DNA of 64,000 nt from Linnemannia schmuckeri (taxonomy: Eukaryota; Mortierellomycota; Mortierellomycetes; Mortierellales; Mortierellaceae). The DNA lies in assembly GCA_029449235.1 (NCBI GenBank), contig JANATG010000016.1, positions 620,001 through 684,000 of the forward strand, written 5' to 3'. The position numbers and the translations under genes were made by a program. Positions within the stretch are counted from its first letter, which is position 1, and every line of letters begins with the position of its first letter. The notes under the pieces are model-generated. The model saw nothing but the letters and a program-made list of their open reading frames with translations, was not told the origin of the DNA and made no database searches. This document shows positions 24,047-35,550 of the stretch, piece by piece.

Positions 24047-26631
24047 ATGGACCGTGTGAACACTGCCACTGCTGCTTATCCTCAAGTCAAGCTAGCCCCA
24101 TTGCCTCCAAGAGACGACTACCAGACCCACACCGTCGCTGAATACGACCTCTACGAGTCCGATGCCGTTCAGTACTACCCACCTCCTCCATCATCACATC
24201 AACATCAGCCTCAGCATCCATATCATCCTTCACCGCCACACAACAAGTTGCCCCTGAGCTCACCAACTTCGGCTTCTTCGTCGTCTTCGGCCTCGACCTC
24301 CAATTGGACCATCGCGGGGAGATCTTCCTCGGTCGACTTTTCTGCATCGCCTCAGTCGTATGCTCACAACAACACCGACGATAGCGTCAAAGTCCAAGTC
24401 CCTCTCGACTTTGATCTCGGCTCTTTATCCCTCGACGACCGGTCTGATACCAACAGCATTACTGGCCTGGACCTGAACTCGCCTCTGTTGCGTTTTGCCG
24501 AAGGGGAGTCCCAAAAGCCTGTTGAAAGAACAGGCTACGCCGACGATACTCGGTTCTCAGGCTCGGATCAAGGACACCCTCCTTCTAATGTTTCTCCACC
24601 ACCTCCCTCTGCAGGCGCTGCTGCTGCGTCTCCTATTGTTAATGCGGCATTTGCCCCTGTGCGGAGCTCCCCTGCCTCGCAGCGTGGAAGCATGGACTCC
24701 ACCCATTCTGCCATCCGAGCGTATGTTGCAGTCAACAACAACCCCTCTGGGTCGCCTTACATGACCTCTCCGCAATCGCTGCATAACCATCCCGTCCACC
24801 AGGCTGCCGATTACACCTACAGTAACGACTATCATCGTCCTCCTCCAGCCCACGGTCAAGGACGCCCAGGACCACCTCACCCCCGTGGACCTCCTCAGCC
24901 CTATGGTCAATACCCTCAACAGGATCCTCGATACTCACAACAGCTACAACATCAATACCCGGGCGGTTATAGTAACGGATACCAGCAGGCAGGATATGAA
25001 CAATATGGCCAGGAATATTACCCTGAGACTCAGCATGCGCAACATCCACCACACCATCAACAACCTCATTATCCCGCCGGAGGACCTGGTTGTCGCCCAC
25101 ATGGCCCTGTATACGGCGGCCCGAGACCGTTCCCAGTTCGGCCAGGAGGAGCCAACTTGCAGCCCTCACTCTCTATGCGTGGCCCAGGACCCGGACGCCC
25201 TCGTCCCATGATGATGGGCCCAGGTGGCCCCGGAGGACCAGGAGGACCAGGAGGACCAGGAGGCCCAGGACCCTATGGACCACGTCCACCTCACCGAGTT
25301 GATACAGGAAACGGTATGGGGCCAGGCCCAGGATCCGGCCCTGGAAGACCGGGTGGCCCAGCTGGAGGACCCAGCATGGCGCCACGGAGACGGATCTTGA
25401 CACTGGAAGTTCTTAATGAGATGCGCCAGCGAGCCAAGACCACTAACGACCCTGCTGCACAACTGGACTATGCCAAGGCCTTGATTGAGGCAGCAGTGAC
25501 ATTCGGAAACGACGATCCGGACCCCAAGCGACAGAAAAAGAACAAGGAGGCGCTCTTTTTGGAAGGACTTAAGATCATCAAGCGACTGGCGACGACAGGA
25601 ATGGGTATCGGCAAGCCTGCCTACCCGGAGGCACAGTTCTTTTTGGCAAACTGTTATGGCAATGGATCACTGGGACTGCAGATCGATCACGACAAGGCTT
25701 TCAACCTGTACGTTCAAGCCTCAAAGCAGAATCATCCTGCATCGACATATCGAACAGCTGTCTGCTACGAAATCGGTGCCGGGGTCAAGAAAGATCATAG
25801 TCGAGCTGTCCAATTTTACCGCAAGGCAGCCGCTTTAGGCGATACTGCTGGAATGTACAAGTTAGGCATGGTCATCCTCAAGGGCATGTTAGGACAGCAA
25901 AGCAACCCAAGGGAGGCAATCACTTGGCTCAAGCGCGCGGCGGCCAATGCGGATGAGGACAACCCACATGCCTTGCATGAGCTGGGTCTTTGTTTCGAGA
26001 AGGCCGGTATCCCGACCGTCATCCCTGACGAGGCTTACGCACGAGAGTTGTTTACACAAGCAGCAGGATTCGGATATGCTCCCAGTCAGTTCAAGTTAGG
26101 CCACTGCTATGAGTATGGAGCCTTAACCTGCCCTGTCGATCCACGGAGGAGTATTGCCTGGTACACCCGAGCTGCAGAGCAAGGAGATGCAGAGAGTGAG
26201 CTGGGACTTTCGGGATGGTACTTGACCGGAGCTGAGGGTGTCTTGAAGCAGAGCGATACCGAGGCCTATCTCTGGGCAAGGAAGGCAGCCGACAAGGGAC
26301 TTGCCCGCGCCGAGTATGCCGTTGGATACTATTCTGAGGTACAATCCACGTTGTTGTTTGTCTTCCTTTGCATGCGCATGAATGAGTACAAGTCAAAAAA
26401 CATATCTCTGACATTATTTTTTTTTTTGATTCTCAGGTTGGAATTGGTGTCAAGCAGGATCTGGAAGAAGCAAGGAGATGGTACCTGAGATCGGCGGCAC
26501 AGGGCAATAATCGAGCCAAGAAGCGATTGGTAGACATGAAGAAGCTTGGAGCCATGCGCCGCATTCGCCACGACCGCGCACGGCAGGCTGGCCAGCAGGG
26601 TCCCGACGACGAGAACTGCAAAGTCATGTAG
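24047..26631 (+). CDS. SKT5/CHS4-like Sel1-repeat protein, prenylation motif
   Basis: Exons 24047-26338 and 26437-26631 join in phase (GAG|GTACAA, TTCTCAG|GTT) to 828 aa. Residues 1-445 are disordered: Pro/Gln/Tyr-rich, with a GGP tandem tract near residues 392-408. A helical region (ILTLEVLNEMRQRAKT) leads into about seven Sel1 repeats (about 524-805), for example HDKAFNLYVQASKQNHPAS and DHSRAVQFYRKAAALGD. The protein ends in CKVM, a CaaX box. Sel1 repeats plus a CaaX end are the layout of Skt5/Chs4, activators that bring chitin synthase III to sites of wall growth, with farnesylation aiding membrane attachment. Assignment to this family is strong; the specific paralogue is not determined. 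Confidence 0.88.
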
Positions 26632-26904
26632 ATATCAGAATTCATGCAGCAACACTTTTGCGATACCTTTCATACATTTCAACCCTAATGAACAACCAAA
26701 ATAAAATATGCACTGATAAGGACTTCGATGACGTAATGTGTGCGCCCATTCTCATTCTTCAACTTCAACCTACAAACCAACAACTCATTCAAAGAGACAC
26801 AGAAACTTTACACCTGCCAACCATCAATAACGCATACGCACAGCACATAAGCAAACCCACATACGAACCTCTCTCCTAATCAACAACAGAAAACAAAGCC
26901 AACA

Positions 26905-27970
26905 ATGGATCCCAGTGAGCTGATGAGCCTCAAGCAACAGGTAGCGGACCTCGAGACTGCTCTGCTGTCAGATCCCAACAATGAAGACCTTTTGACCTGC
27001 AAGACTGAACTGCTCGAACTCATTTCTCTCACAGAGACATTGCTTCAGCAAGAGCAGCAGCTCGCCGATGAATCCGCCAGTGTCCCTACAGCCGCTACTC
27101 CCGTAGCAAAATCTTCACCAGTCGTACAAGCACATGGAGGAGGAGTGTCGGCTACTTCTTCACCGTACAGGACAACAACGTCTACAGCGTCTGGGTCAGG
27201 AGCCTCAACGCCCACCAAATCAACCACAACACCAACGTCAACAGCAACAGCATCAAAAGGATCGAACCAGCCCATCTACCAGCCTCCAGCTCCAACACGG
27301 CACTGGTCTGTCGGTGATCGTTGCAGAGCACTTTATGCCGAGGACGGGAAGTATTACGAGGCGACGATCTTGGCAGTCGCTGATGGCCACTCGGTCTATT
27401 CCATCCAGTATACAGGATATGCCGACTCTCCACCTGTCACCCTGGGACCTGAGAATCTCAAGCCCATCTATGATCCCAAGAAACATCAGCAGCATACACC
27501 ACCAGCAACAGCAGGAACAGGCGATAGTGGGGAAGTCAAGACTGGGCAGAAGCGTGGACCGGATGGTAGTGGTGCATCAGCAGCAGCAGGAGCGGGAGCG
27601 GGAGCAGGAGCAGGAGGTGGGATGAAGAAGAAAAAGAAGACAGATGCGGGCCCGAGTGAGCAAGTTCAGAAGCAGATGGCGTGGCAGAATTTCGCAAAGG
27701 GTGCCAAGAAAGGAAAGACTGGTGGTGGTGTTGGTTTGAAGAAGAGTATCTTTGCGACACCCGATAACCCTGAGGGCAAAGGTAACGTATAAGTTTTGGT
27801 GTAACGTTTTGGTATTGTACATTTATGAGCTGTCTACGACGCATGTTGGTGACCAACCTCTCCTTTGTTTTTTTTTACTACCGTTAGTCGGTGTGGTTGG
27901 AAGCGGAAAGGGCATGACCCAGTTCCAACAGCGCGGGAAGCATCTTTACGGAAACACCGACTTGCAGTAG
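26905..27970 (+). CDS. SPF30/SMNDC1-like Tudor-domain splicing factor
   Basis: Exons 26905-27781 and 27888-27970 join in phase to 319 aa. An N-terminal helical/coiled region (MDPSELMSLKQQVADLETAL) is followed by a Thr/Ser linker. A Tudor domain at about residues 130-190 reads WSVGDRCRALYAEDGKYYEA and IQYTGY. The C-terminal part has QVQKQMAWQNFAKGA and GLKKSIFATPDNPEGKVGV with a final GKGMTQFQQRGKH, all typical of SMNDC1/SPF30. The family binds symmetric dimethyl-arginine on Sm proteins and is needed for spliceosome assembly in the nucleus. An Ala/Gly run precedes a basic KKKKK patch. It lies 273 nt downstream of the SKT5-like gene on the same strand. Confidence 0.93.
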
Positions 27971-28310
27971 TCGCTTCTCAGGATGATTGATATTGAGCGC
28001 ACTGCACCACCAGGAACATCTTCGAAACACAAGCGCACACACAGCCGAAATCGAGTCGAGTCAGCAAATATTAAAACTCGCTGTTTCTTTCTCTCAACTA
28101 ATGATGTTTGCTTTGCTACCGTTATGTTCTGTTTTTCTCACCGTCAACTTCTCTTTTCTCTTTCTCTCTCTTTTCCTCTGTTCTCTTACATGTCAACTGC
28201 ATGCGCCATGGGCTATGAAAACATTACTCAGCAAACACACCGGAAATTGGCATCTCAGAGGAAACACACAGACAATTTCAGGAATCTGAGCGACAACTTT
28301 ATTTACATCA
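27971..28310. other. Spacer between convergent genes
   Basis: The shared 3' region of the SPF30-like (plus) and SDR (minus) genes. CT-rich in part; no gene seen. Confidence 0.5.
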
Positions 28311-30042
28311 TCAAAGTTTATGGGCTTTAGACTTGTACTTTGCGTACAACTGCATCATGGGTTCAGGAGCATCCAACTCCTTCAACACCGGCCCTTGATC
28401 CTGCCCTTGCCCCTGCCCTTGTTCTTGTTGAGGCCAGCCGATGTAGGGTGGCATCTTGCTGCCTGCAGGGTTGAAGCTAGGCTGGGCAGTGTTGGCTTTT
28501 GCATCGCCTTTGCTGAGCGAGCTGGCACCGTCGACGGGGAGGTTGATGCCCGTGATGTAGGATGCTGCGGGCGAAAGCAGGAATACGACGCTGGATGCGA
28601 TTTCTGATTCCGTGCCCATTCTTCCCGCTGGGTTCTGTGTCGATCATAATTAAAGGGGCATGATGGCGTTTTGTTAGAGAAAAATTGTCGACAGGTTTCA
28701 GCAAAGAAAAGTGGCCGAATAGGCTCAGAGATGACAGCATAAAAGACAAGGACATAGAAGTGAGAAGAACTTACAAGCCAAGAGTTGTCAAGGAAGCCAT
28801 CGAGGACTTTTTCGGGATAGTTCTTCATTCCTGAGGAAAGTATCATTCCGGGTGCGACACAATTAACGCGGATACCATTGTAGGGTCCCCACTCGACTGC
28901 CAGTGTCTTAGTCATATTGATTATTCCAGAACGTGCCGCTCCCTACAAGGCCCATTGGCAGAATCGAAATGATAGCTGATAAATAAAAATGAAGCTGTAG
29001 GTAATCGAAAAAGTGTGAGGGGCGTGTCTGTTTCGATGGACAAATAAAACAGAAACAGGACATACGGTGTGGACCATGCCGGGGAAGCCGTTGCGGCACT
29101 CGGCGACGATGTTGACGATGGATCCGCCGTGCTCGCCCATGTAACCCTCAAAGGCAGCCTTACAGAGGTAGAATGTTCCCATAAGGTTCAGGTCCACGAC
29201 TGTTGCGAACCCCTTTGGTGACATTTTGCTTGCTGGTGAGTGGAACTGTCCTCCTGCATTGTTCTAATTTGTCGGTACAAAAAATGAGAGAAGGTTGATC
29301 AGATTTGTCAGGGAAGTCCATGAAAAGGAGGGACATGAATGCCATTGAAAAAAGAAAAGGGAAGGATGACATACGACGAGGCCATTGAGCTTGCCATGCT
29401 TGGTGACGATGGTATTGATGAGGTCTTGGGCTTGGACGGGTTCACGGATGTTGAGGGTCATGGTCTCGCAGCGTCCTCCCAGGAGCCGGATTTCTTTTGC
29501 CGTATTCTCGAGTTGGTCCATCTTTCTTGCCGCTATGACGACTAACGCGCCCAGGCTACGTAATGGGATCGAGGTGGGTAAGATACGTAATGTGAGGGAG
29601 AGAAGTGAGAGTGATAGCTAGTTAAGGAACAGGGTGTTCTGGTGGTGATGGTGGGCGCGGTCAGGGGTTCGGTAGGCTACCTTGCAAGCTCATGAGCAAT
29701 ACATCTTCCAATGCCTAGAAGAAAGGACACAGAAACCGACCATGAGTGAATGATAGATACGAAAGTTGTGCAAGGGCCACCAAACCCACTGGGGTTACAA
29801 ACGCAATCACTTAAAAAAAGAGAAAGAGAGAGCCTACCGGTGCCTCCTCCGGTGACGAGGATGACTTGATCATTGAAAAGACCCTTCTCAAAGACGGAGT
29901 GATACCCTGTTCCTGTAGCGAGTGAGTACAAGAGAAGAGGAGTGAGCGACCGAGCGAAGCGAAAGTGAAACTTATTTGTCCTAAACAAAAGGAACGATGT
30001 TTCTATGTCCAAGAAGAGGAAAGTCAAATGCGTACCTGCCAT
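28311..30042 (-). CDS. Peroxisomal trans-2-enoyl-CoA reductase-like SDR (PECR type)
   Basis: Seven exons (30036-30042, 29838-29912, 29681-29714, 29375-29555, 29263 down to 29066, 28775-28942, 28311-28634) join in phase to 328 aa. The first coding exon holds only 7 nt (ATGGCAG). The product is a classical Rossmann short-chain dehydrogenase: VILVTGGGTGIGRCIAHEL (cofactor loop), LNGLVNNAGG, DLNLMGTFYLCKAAF, and then FPGMVHTGAARSGIINMTKT with KTLAVEW and GIRVNCVAPG. The absence of the usual YxxxK in favour of HTGAARSG resembles peroxisomal trans-2-enoyl-CoA and 2,4-dienoyl-CoA reductases, which act on unsaturated fatty acyl-CoA with NADPH. The C-terminus is AHKL, a possible weak PTS1 peroxisomal signal. 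Confidence 0.88.
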
Positions 30043-30645
30043 GGCGTCTGTGATGATTGTTGTTGAGAGGAGGTGGATGGAAGGAAAAAGTAAGAGGCCA
30101 AGAAATGGAATGTGAGGTGTGAATGAATGAACAAGAGACCATCAAGTAAAGCGATGAGTGTGAAAGTGATCGCTCGTCCTCCACCCCTTGACTTGTCTTG
30201 CTAAGGTGAACAAGGGATCCCAAATAAACTAAAAATTGGTGGCAAAACATCGCATATAAAAATAAAAAAAAAAAAAAAAAAAAAAAAAACTTTCTAGCAA
30301 CAAGTTATGTCTGTATGATGGGCGCTATGAAACAAAAAATAATAATGGCAAACCGTTCAGGCACACAGCTAATCTGGGGACGAGAGTCTGAGACTAGAGT
30401 ACCACTGATGGGGGCGAAGGCAAAGTCAACATCACTCTTACTTTAGCTCCGCCACAACGGGAGTTGCTGCCATCACCCGCCATCAGTTGAAACTGATCTT
30501 TATTTTCCGACTCCTCTCGACTTCCGGCCTTCCTTTTATATTTCGTTCTTTTTTTCTGTCTCTTCTTCCTTTCTTCCTTTCTTCCTTTCTTAGCTCTCCA
30601 GATCCTCACGCCTCCATCGCCATAAAAGACTGAAATATCAACAAC
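30043..30645. other. Spacer between divergent genes, poly(A) tract
   Basis: Between the SDR gene (minus) and the first ubiquitin-RING copy (plus). A 26-nt A run lies at about 30264-30289. A CT-rich stretch (30530-30600, with TTTCTTCC repeats) probably forms the leader of the plus-strand copy. Confidence 0.5.
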
Positions 30646-31695
30646 ATGGTCACCACCTTCGATATCATCATCGTCAACAATCCGGGACAGTATGTCACCG
30701 TCCCTTACAAGGACACCCAGCCAATCTTTTTCGTCCTCGAGAGCATCAGGTCTCAGCTCGGTATCAAAGAGGAAGACATTGGCCGACAGGATCTTTACAT
30801 CAACGGACGACACCTCGAGGCCCAACAGCATACCACTGCCCACTACCGGGCCTTTGGTCGCACCCTGACTTACCGGAACCATTCCAAAAGTAACATGAGA
30901 ATCACCATTAAGAAACTCTCAGGCATCTCCGTTCCATTGAAGGTCCACTCGTCGATGAGAATATCGGAGCTCAAGGAGATGTTCCACTGCAAGGAGGGAA
31001 TTCCGTCCGACCAAGTTCGATTCATCTTTGCAGGAAAATAGCCCAATGACCAGTATTCGTTGATGGATTACAACATCCAGAAGGAGTGTGTGGTTTATTT
31101 GATCCTGCGACTCCATGACGGAGGGACGATGCTCGGGATGGTCTTTGCCGACGAGTTCGTTACCTCCAATGTTCGCAAGGTCGATTTCTTAGCGACAGCC
31201 CCTCCAGGCCGAGTCGCTTCTCCTGCCACGAATGTCGAGTGCAAGTGCGCGTGCGTCCCGAGTCACTAAGTCATCTGCAGCAAGAAGTTCGGAACCCTAG
31301 AGTTGTTGGAAGAGTCATTCATCTGTCCCAACTGTGACAAGTCGGACAAGATCGTTCCTGTCACCGTCGGATTCATGAGTTGCAGATACCACTTTCATGG
31401 GATCGAGGCGGCAGGCGAGCAGTACACCTCGGACTGGAAGGACGCCACAGATGAGGACTGCTACCAACTGTTCAACTCTGACAAGTCGACTACCTGGCGG
31501 CGTCTGGTCATCGAATTCACGAATGCGAGCGACTGCGACGAATGTTCGATCTGTCTGGAGTGTCTCCGAACCTCTGTTACTCTAGGATGTGGACATATGT
31601 TTCACGCCAATTGCACTTCTACGCGGAGTGGATCCTGTCCTAACTGTCGATTCAACCAGGATCTGACCACCGGTCGCACAGCATGGTTAATCTAG
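30646..31695 (+). pseudogene. Ubiquitin-like + RING-H2 gene, copy 1, two in-frame stops
   Basis: One plus frame encodes an N-terminal beta-grasp-like region (residues 1-80), a ubiquitin homology region starting ITIKKLSG and including KEGIPSDQVRFIFAGK, a linker containing LRLHDGG, a Cys-rich middle (ECKCACVPSH, CPNCDKSDK) and a RING-H2 end (CSICLECL, LGCGHMFHANC, CPNC). The frame is interrupted by TAG at 31039-31041 in the ubiquitin-like domain and TAA at 31267-31269, yet resumes identically after each. A full product would need suppression of both, so I treat it as a recently inactivated pseudogene. The 131-codon N-terminal piece could still be made. Confidence 0.8.
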
Positions 31696-32184
31696 TGGGT
31701 GGGTCGAAATTGAATAATGCTATTCGCAATAGTCGAAATATATATATATCTACGAAAGATGGCGTGGGAGTCGGTAAAGGGTCCCTTCATCATATTTTCG
31801 ACAGTCGAAAAATAAATGGCTCCTTTTTTTTAATTTCACCGAGTCCTCTATGGCAGCTGAACATGACCGAACGCGTAATAAGAGGAACAGACCAGAGAAA
31901 GATAAGTTCCTGGGTGTAATAATGGCTCGAAAGGGTCGGAGTGGCTGTGAAAAACATGCTCTCGTTTGTGTATTTTTGCGCATTTGGACATGCACGTACC
32001 CTCCCCCACTAAAAGTAATCAAAGAGACGCCATGTGTTCTCTGAGCTGCAGAACTTGTTGCATAATTGACCACGCCCACAAAAGGTGGAGGGAATTATTT
32101 TTCCAGCCACAACCTAGCCGATTCACTCCTGGGTAGTCTATAAAATGAACTGAGATGATAAATGTGCTCAAAAGCCATAGTGTG
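31696..32184. other. Spacer between ubiquitin-RING copies 1 and 2
   Basis: AT-rich with no open frame of note. The N-terminal half of copy 2 might be expected here, but I see no trace of it. Confidence 0.45.
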
Positions 32185-32628
32185 CATGTACACCAACCTA
32201 CCAAGTTATCTGTCATAAGTTGATGGGAACCCTCAAATTGTCAGAGTCAACTTTCAAATGTCCGACTGTAACAGATAGACAGGATCGTTCCCGTCACAGT
32301 CGGGTTCATGACATGCAAGTATCGTTTCCACGGGATCAAAGAAACAGGATAGCACTACACGACGGGCTGGACAGAGGTCAAGGAGAGATATTAGTACCAC
32401 TACTTCCTTCTCGACGCACAGATTTATTGGCATCGATTGGTTGTCGAAGCTGTGAGTGTGTACAAGCATGAGGAGTATACGATCTGTCTAGAGTACCTTC
32501 GAACCTTTGATACGCTGGGCTGCGGACACAAGTTTCACATCTATTGCATCTCTGGGTGGAAGGGGTCTTGTCCCAACCGCCACTTCAACCAGCACCTGGC
32601 TACTGGTTGCGCCGCCAATACCACATAA
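32185..32628 (+). pseudogene. Ubiquitin-like + RING-H2 gene, copy 2, C-terminal fragment
   Basis: Only the C-terminal half is recognisable. VTVGFMTCKYRFHGIKETG and then EEYTICLEYLRTFDTLGCGH and CISGWKGSCPN match the neighbouring copies, but the pieces lie in different frames with several stops between them. The ubiquitin-like domain is absent. The RING part keeps a Trp codon (TGG) where copy 3 has TGA. AATAAA follows near 32647. Confidence 0.75.
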
Positions 32629-32964
32629 GCGTGCAACAACTCCTCGGTAATAAAGTTGCTATTTGTATCCTGTTCATAGTCCATGCCCACCTGTTTGTGT
32701 TATTTACATTAATTTTGTCCTTATGGTCACACCCCATTTGAGAGCAAATCAGACCTTGCCGTCTTTTCAGGTCGTATTTTCTTTCTCCAATGCTCCCTTG
32801 CCCTTCCAGCCTCAAAGCCTGGAACGTCAGGAGAACAACAATTGAAAAAAAGCACTGTCCGTTGCCTCTCTCTTTCGTCTTTTTCTTTTTGTCGTCACTT
32901 CCACTCCTCTCATCATCCGCACTCTAATCCACACACTCCTTCTCTCTTCAACAACTATACAAAC

Positions 32965-33954
32965 ATGATTGGCAAACTGAATATCATTATCGCCAACAGC
33001 AACATCAAGAGTGTCAACGTCCCCTTCAAGGACACCGAGCCTGTCTACTACATCCTCGAGCGCATCAGGTTGAAACTCGGCACAAAGAAGGAAGACATCA
33101 AACGGCAGGACTTATTCGTCAACGGAAAACTCATCGAAGACCAGCAAAAGTCTATTGGGTACTATCGCATTTTTGGACGCACGCTGACCTACCGGGCCCT
33201 GATCAACATCGTGTTCACGATAGAAGTCAGGACTCTTACTGGTAGGGTTTATACTTTTCCGGATTATCACCGACTCTTCCGCATTTCAAATATCAAGGCC
33301 CTTATCGAACCGTTGGAAAGATGCCATCCGGAGCTACAGCGACTTGTCTTTGCGGGCACGCAACTCGATGACAAGAAAACTTGGCAGGACTATAACATTA
33401 ACGAGGATACAACGTTCCACTTGGTCTTGCGACTGAGAGGTGGTGGTGGTGGAATCAATCCTGGAATTATCTTCTCTGATGTTTCCAATACCTCCAATGT
33501 GCGCAAGATCGAGTTCTCGGATCGTGCGCCGCGAGGTCGTATCGCCAGTCCTGGAACAAACGTCGAATGCAATTGTGCCTGCACCCCAATCCACCGAGTT
33601 ATCTGTGCCAAGAAGTTTGGCTCTCTGGAGTTGGTGGATACTACGTTCGTCTGTCCCAACTGCGACTGGTACGACAGGGTTGTCCCTGTCACCGTCGGAT
33701 TCATGTCCTGTAAGTACCGCTTTCACGGGATCAAGGGTACAGGAGAGCAATACACGTCCGACTGGGTCGATGTCAAGGATCGTGATTGCTACCAACTCTT
33801 TGAGGCTGACAAGAATACGGGCTGGCGCCGATTAATGATCGAGTCTGCCGACCGACACGCCTGTGAAGAGTATACAATCTGTCTAGGACCAATGCAGAAT
33901 TTTGATACCCTCGGTTGTGGATATTGCTTTCACACCGCTTGCATAGCTGATTGA
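32965..33954 (+). pseudogene. Ubiquitin-like + RING-H2 gene, copy 3, stop inside the RING
   Basis: From ATG 32965 the frame encodes 329 aa. A first beta-grasp-like region (residues 1-80) precedes a clear ubiquitin-like domain (about 88-163) with VRTLTGRVYTF, ELQRLVFAGTQLDD and a perfect LRLRGG. A Cys-rich middle (ECNCACTP, CPNCDW, VPVTVGFMSCKYRFHGI) leads into a RING-H2 start (EEYTICLG, LGCGYCFHTAC). TGA at 33952-33954 cuts the RING before its last Cys pair, but the frame continues with GSCPNCGFN. The upstream CT-rich leader is intact. It may be expressed as a truncated protein without a complete RING; the least damaged of the three copies. Confidence 0.75.
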
Positions 33955-35550
33955 AACGGGTCGTGTCCCAACTGCGGGTTCAACAAAGGCTTGACCACTG
34001 GCTTCTCCCAACTCGTACACTTTTTCCAAAGAAAAGGGAGGAGGGGGAGGGGGGAGCTTTGTAATAAAAAGTAGCTTTTGTCTTTTGTCGCAAGTTCCGT
34101 CGTGGTGCTCGTTCGCCGTAGAAAACAAAGTCTTTATTTTATCGTTTGTCTATCCATGTTGATCCTATCTCTTTGCTTTGACTGTTCTTTCTGTTCCTGC
34201 TCCCATCCATGTCGTTCCCGAAGCGTCCAAGTTCATTGTTCCTGTTCTCCTGGACCAAGTGAGCGACACAAAAAAGTGCTTAGCAGAAATAGAAGGACAG
34301 AGATATGAGATACATGTCAAGAAAGTAACGACATCTAAACACAGCCAACTAACTCGCCCCACCCAAAGTAAACCAAACAACACATACCATGCCCAACAGA
34401 CAAAGGGCGCTCAGTACTACAGTTTTAACATTTCATATCTCCCTCCACGACAGCTGCACTTTGCCAGTCATCATGGTCGTAAGAAAGTCCCCTCGTTTTA
34501 CTCCCCTGTTCAAAGGAGACGGTCATCCCACTCACTCTATCGAGCCGACTGCGTCATCAGGCTGCTCACATCGAATTGAGTATGCCTGCGGCCATGAACG
34601 GGCGTTTTGATCCCCACATAGGGTGGGGGGTTGATATCTCTTGGTGATCATCGGGGGCTAACTTTTGGGGAGGGAATCTCAATAAAGGAGGGGTGGATGG
34701 TCTGTGTCAAAACAAAACACTCTTACTATAGCTTTCAAGAATAACCCAGGCCAATTGATTCACAATAGTGGGAAGAAGATATTGTAGATGTGAACGCTGT
34801 TAGCGCTACTCTGTTAAGAATGAGTATGTCCTGACTTCTATATATCCTTGTCTTAAGAGTGAAAAAGCTTTGAGCGAAGGAGGCGAAAAGATAATAAAAT
34901 GAGAAAGGAGAAGCGCGTGAGTAGAGAAGAGATAAATAGGAAATGAACAAACATAGTGGTTTGAACTGCAACAGTGAAAAAGAAACCCGAAAAGAGTGGA
35001 CAATGGCATGTGCCCCTTGTAGCCTTGGATAAGGTCCAGAGTAGTCACTAGTCCAGAGTCAAGGCAAAAAAAAATGTTACTCTGGCCTTGTGCGACCATG
35101 GATGGGTTCACTTTATGCTCCGAAAGCAGAAGAAACAACGCGATTAAGAATCTAATTCAGACGCCACCAAAATCAACCTCGTGAAAATACAAGGGCAGCG
35201 TTTTGGCCGTTCTATTCATCTCAACAACGCCTTCGAGTCTTTGTTCCTTTTGTCGCTGATGCAATTTTCATATAATTCTATCAGGGTTCCGCTTCATGAA
35301 CCATTGCTCTTGTGTGTGCACTACGACGGGAAAAAAAATAATTATACACGAATCCCTCTTGACAAACAAAAATGAAGAAATTATTAAAAAAGACGAAAAA
35401 AAAAAAAATTTAAAAGGATTCCTTGATGAGTTTGTCAAAAGAGAGGGGGAAAGAGAGACAATAACAATGAGATACAAAATATGACAACATGTGTCTATTA
35501 GCTTTTTAGTCTGCAACCTATCTACTATCCTTCTCCCTAGGGAAACCAAT
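33955..35550. other. Intergenic region after the ubiquitin-RING array
   Basis: The first 70 nt continue the broken RING frame of copy 3; AATAAA follows near 34061. No gene is supported further on; small open frames at 34178-34610 have no recognisable domain. A dispersed repeat lies at about 34958-35099. Confidence 0.45.
34958..35099. repeat. Dispersed repeat, copy 1
   Basis: This stretch resembles 45546-45670 in the same orientation. Shared pieces include a TTTGAACTGCA / TTTAAACTGCA start, GGTCCAGAGT, CCAGAGTCAAGG followed by an A run, and CCTTGTGCGAC. The copies differ by small indels and substitutions. Nature unknown; possibly a remnant of a short mobile element. Confidence 0.5.

Noticed and set aside
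30646..34020. Possible reassignment or suppression of a stop codon, given several in-frame stops
   Set aside because: TAA, TAG and TGA all occur in frame in the damaged families, while eS12, stomatin, PhzF, SPF30 and sacsin-like frames contain none; ordinary pseudogene decay explains this.
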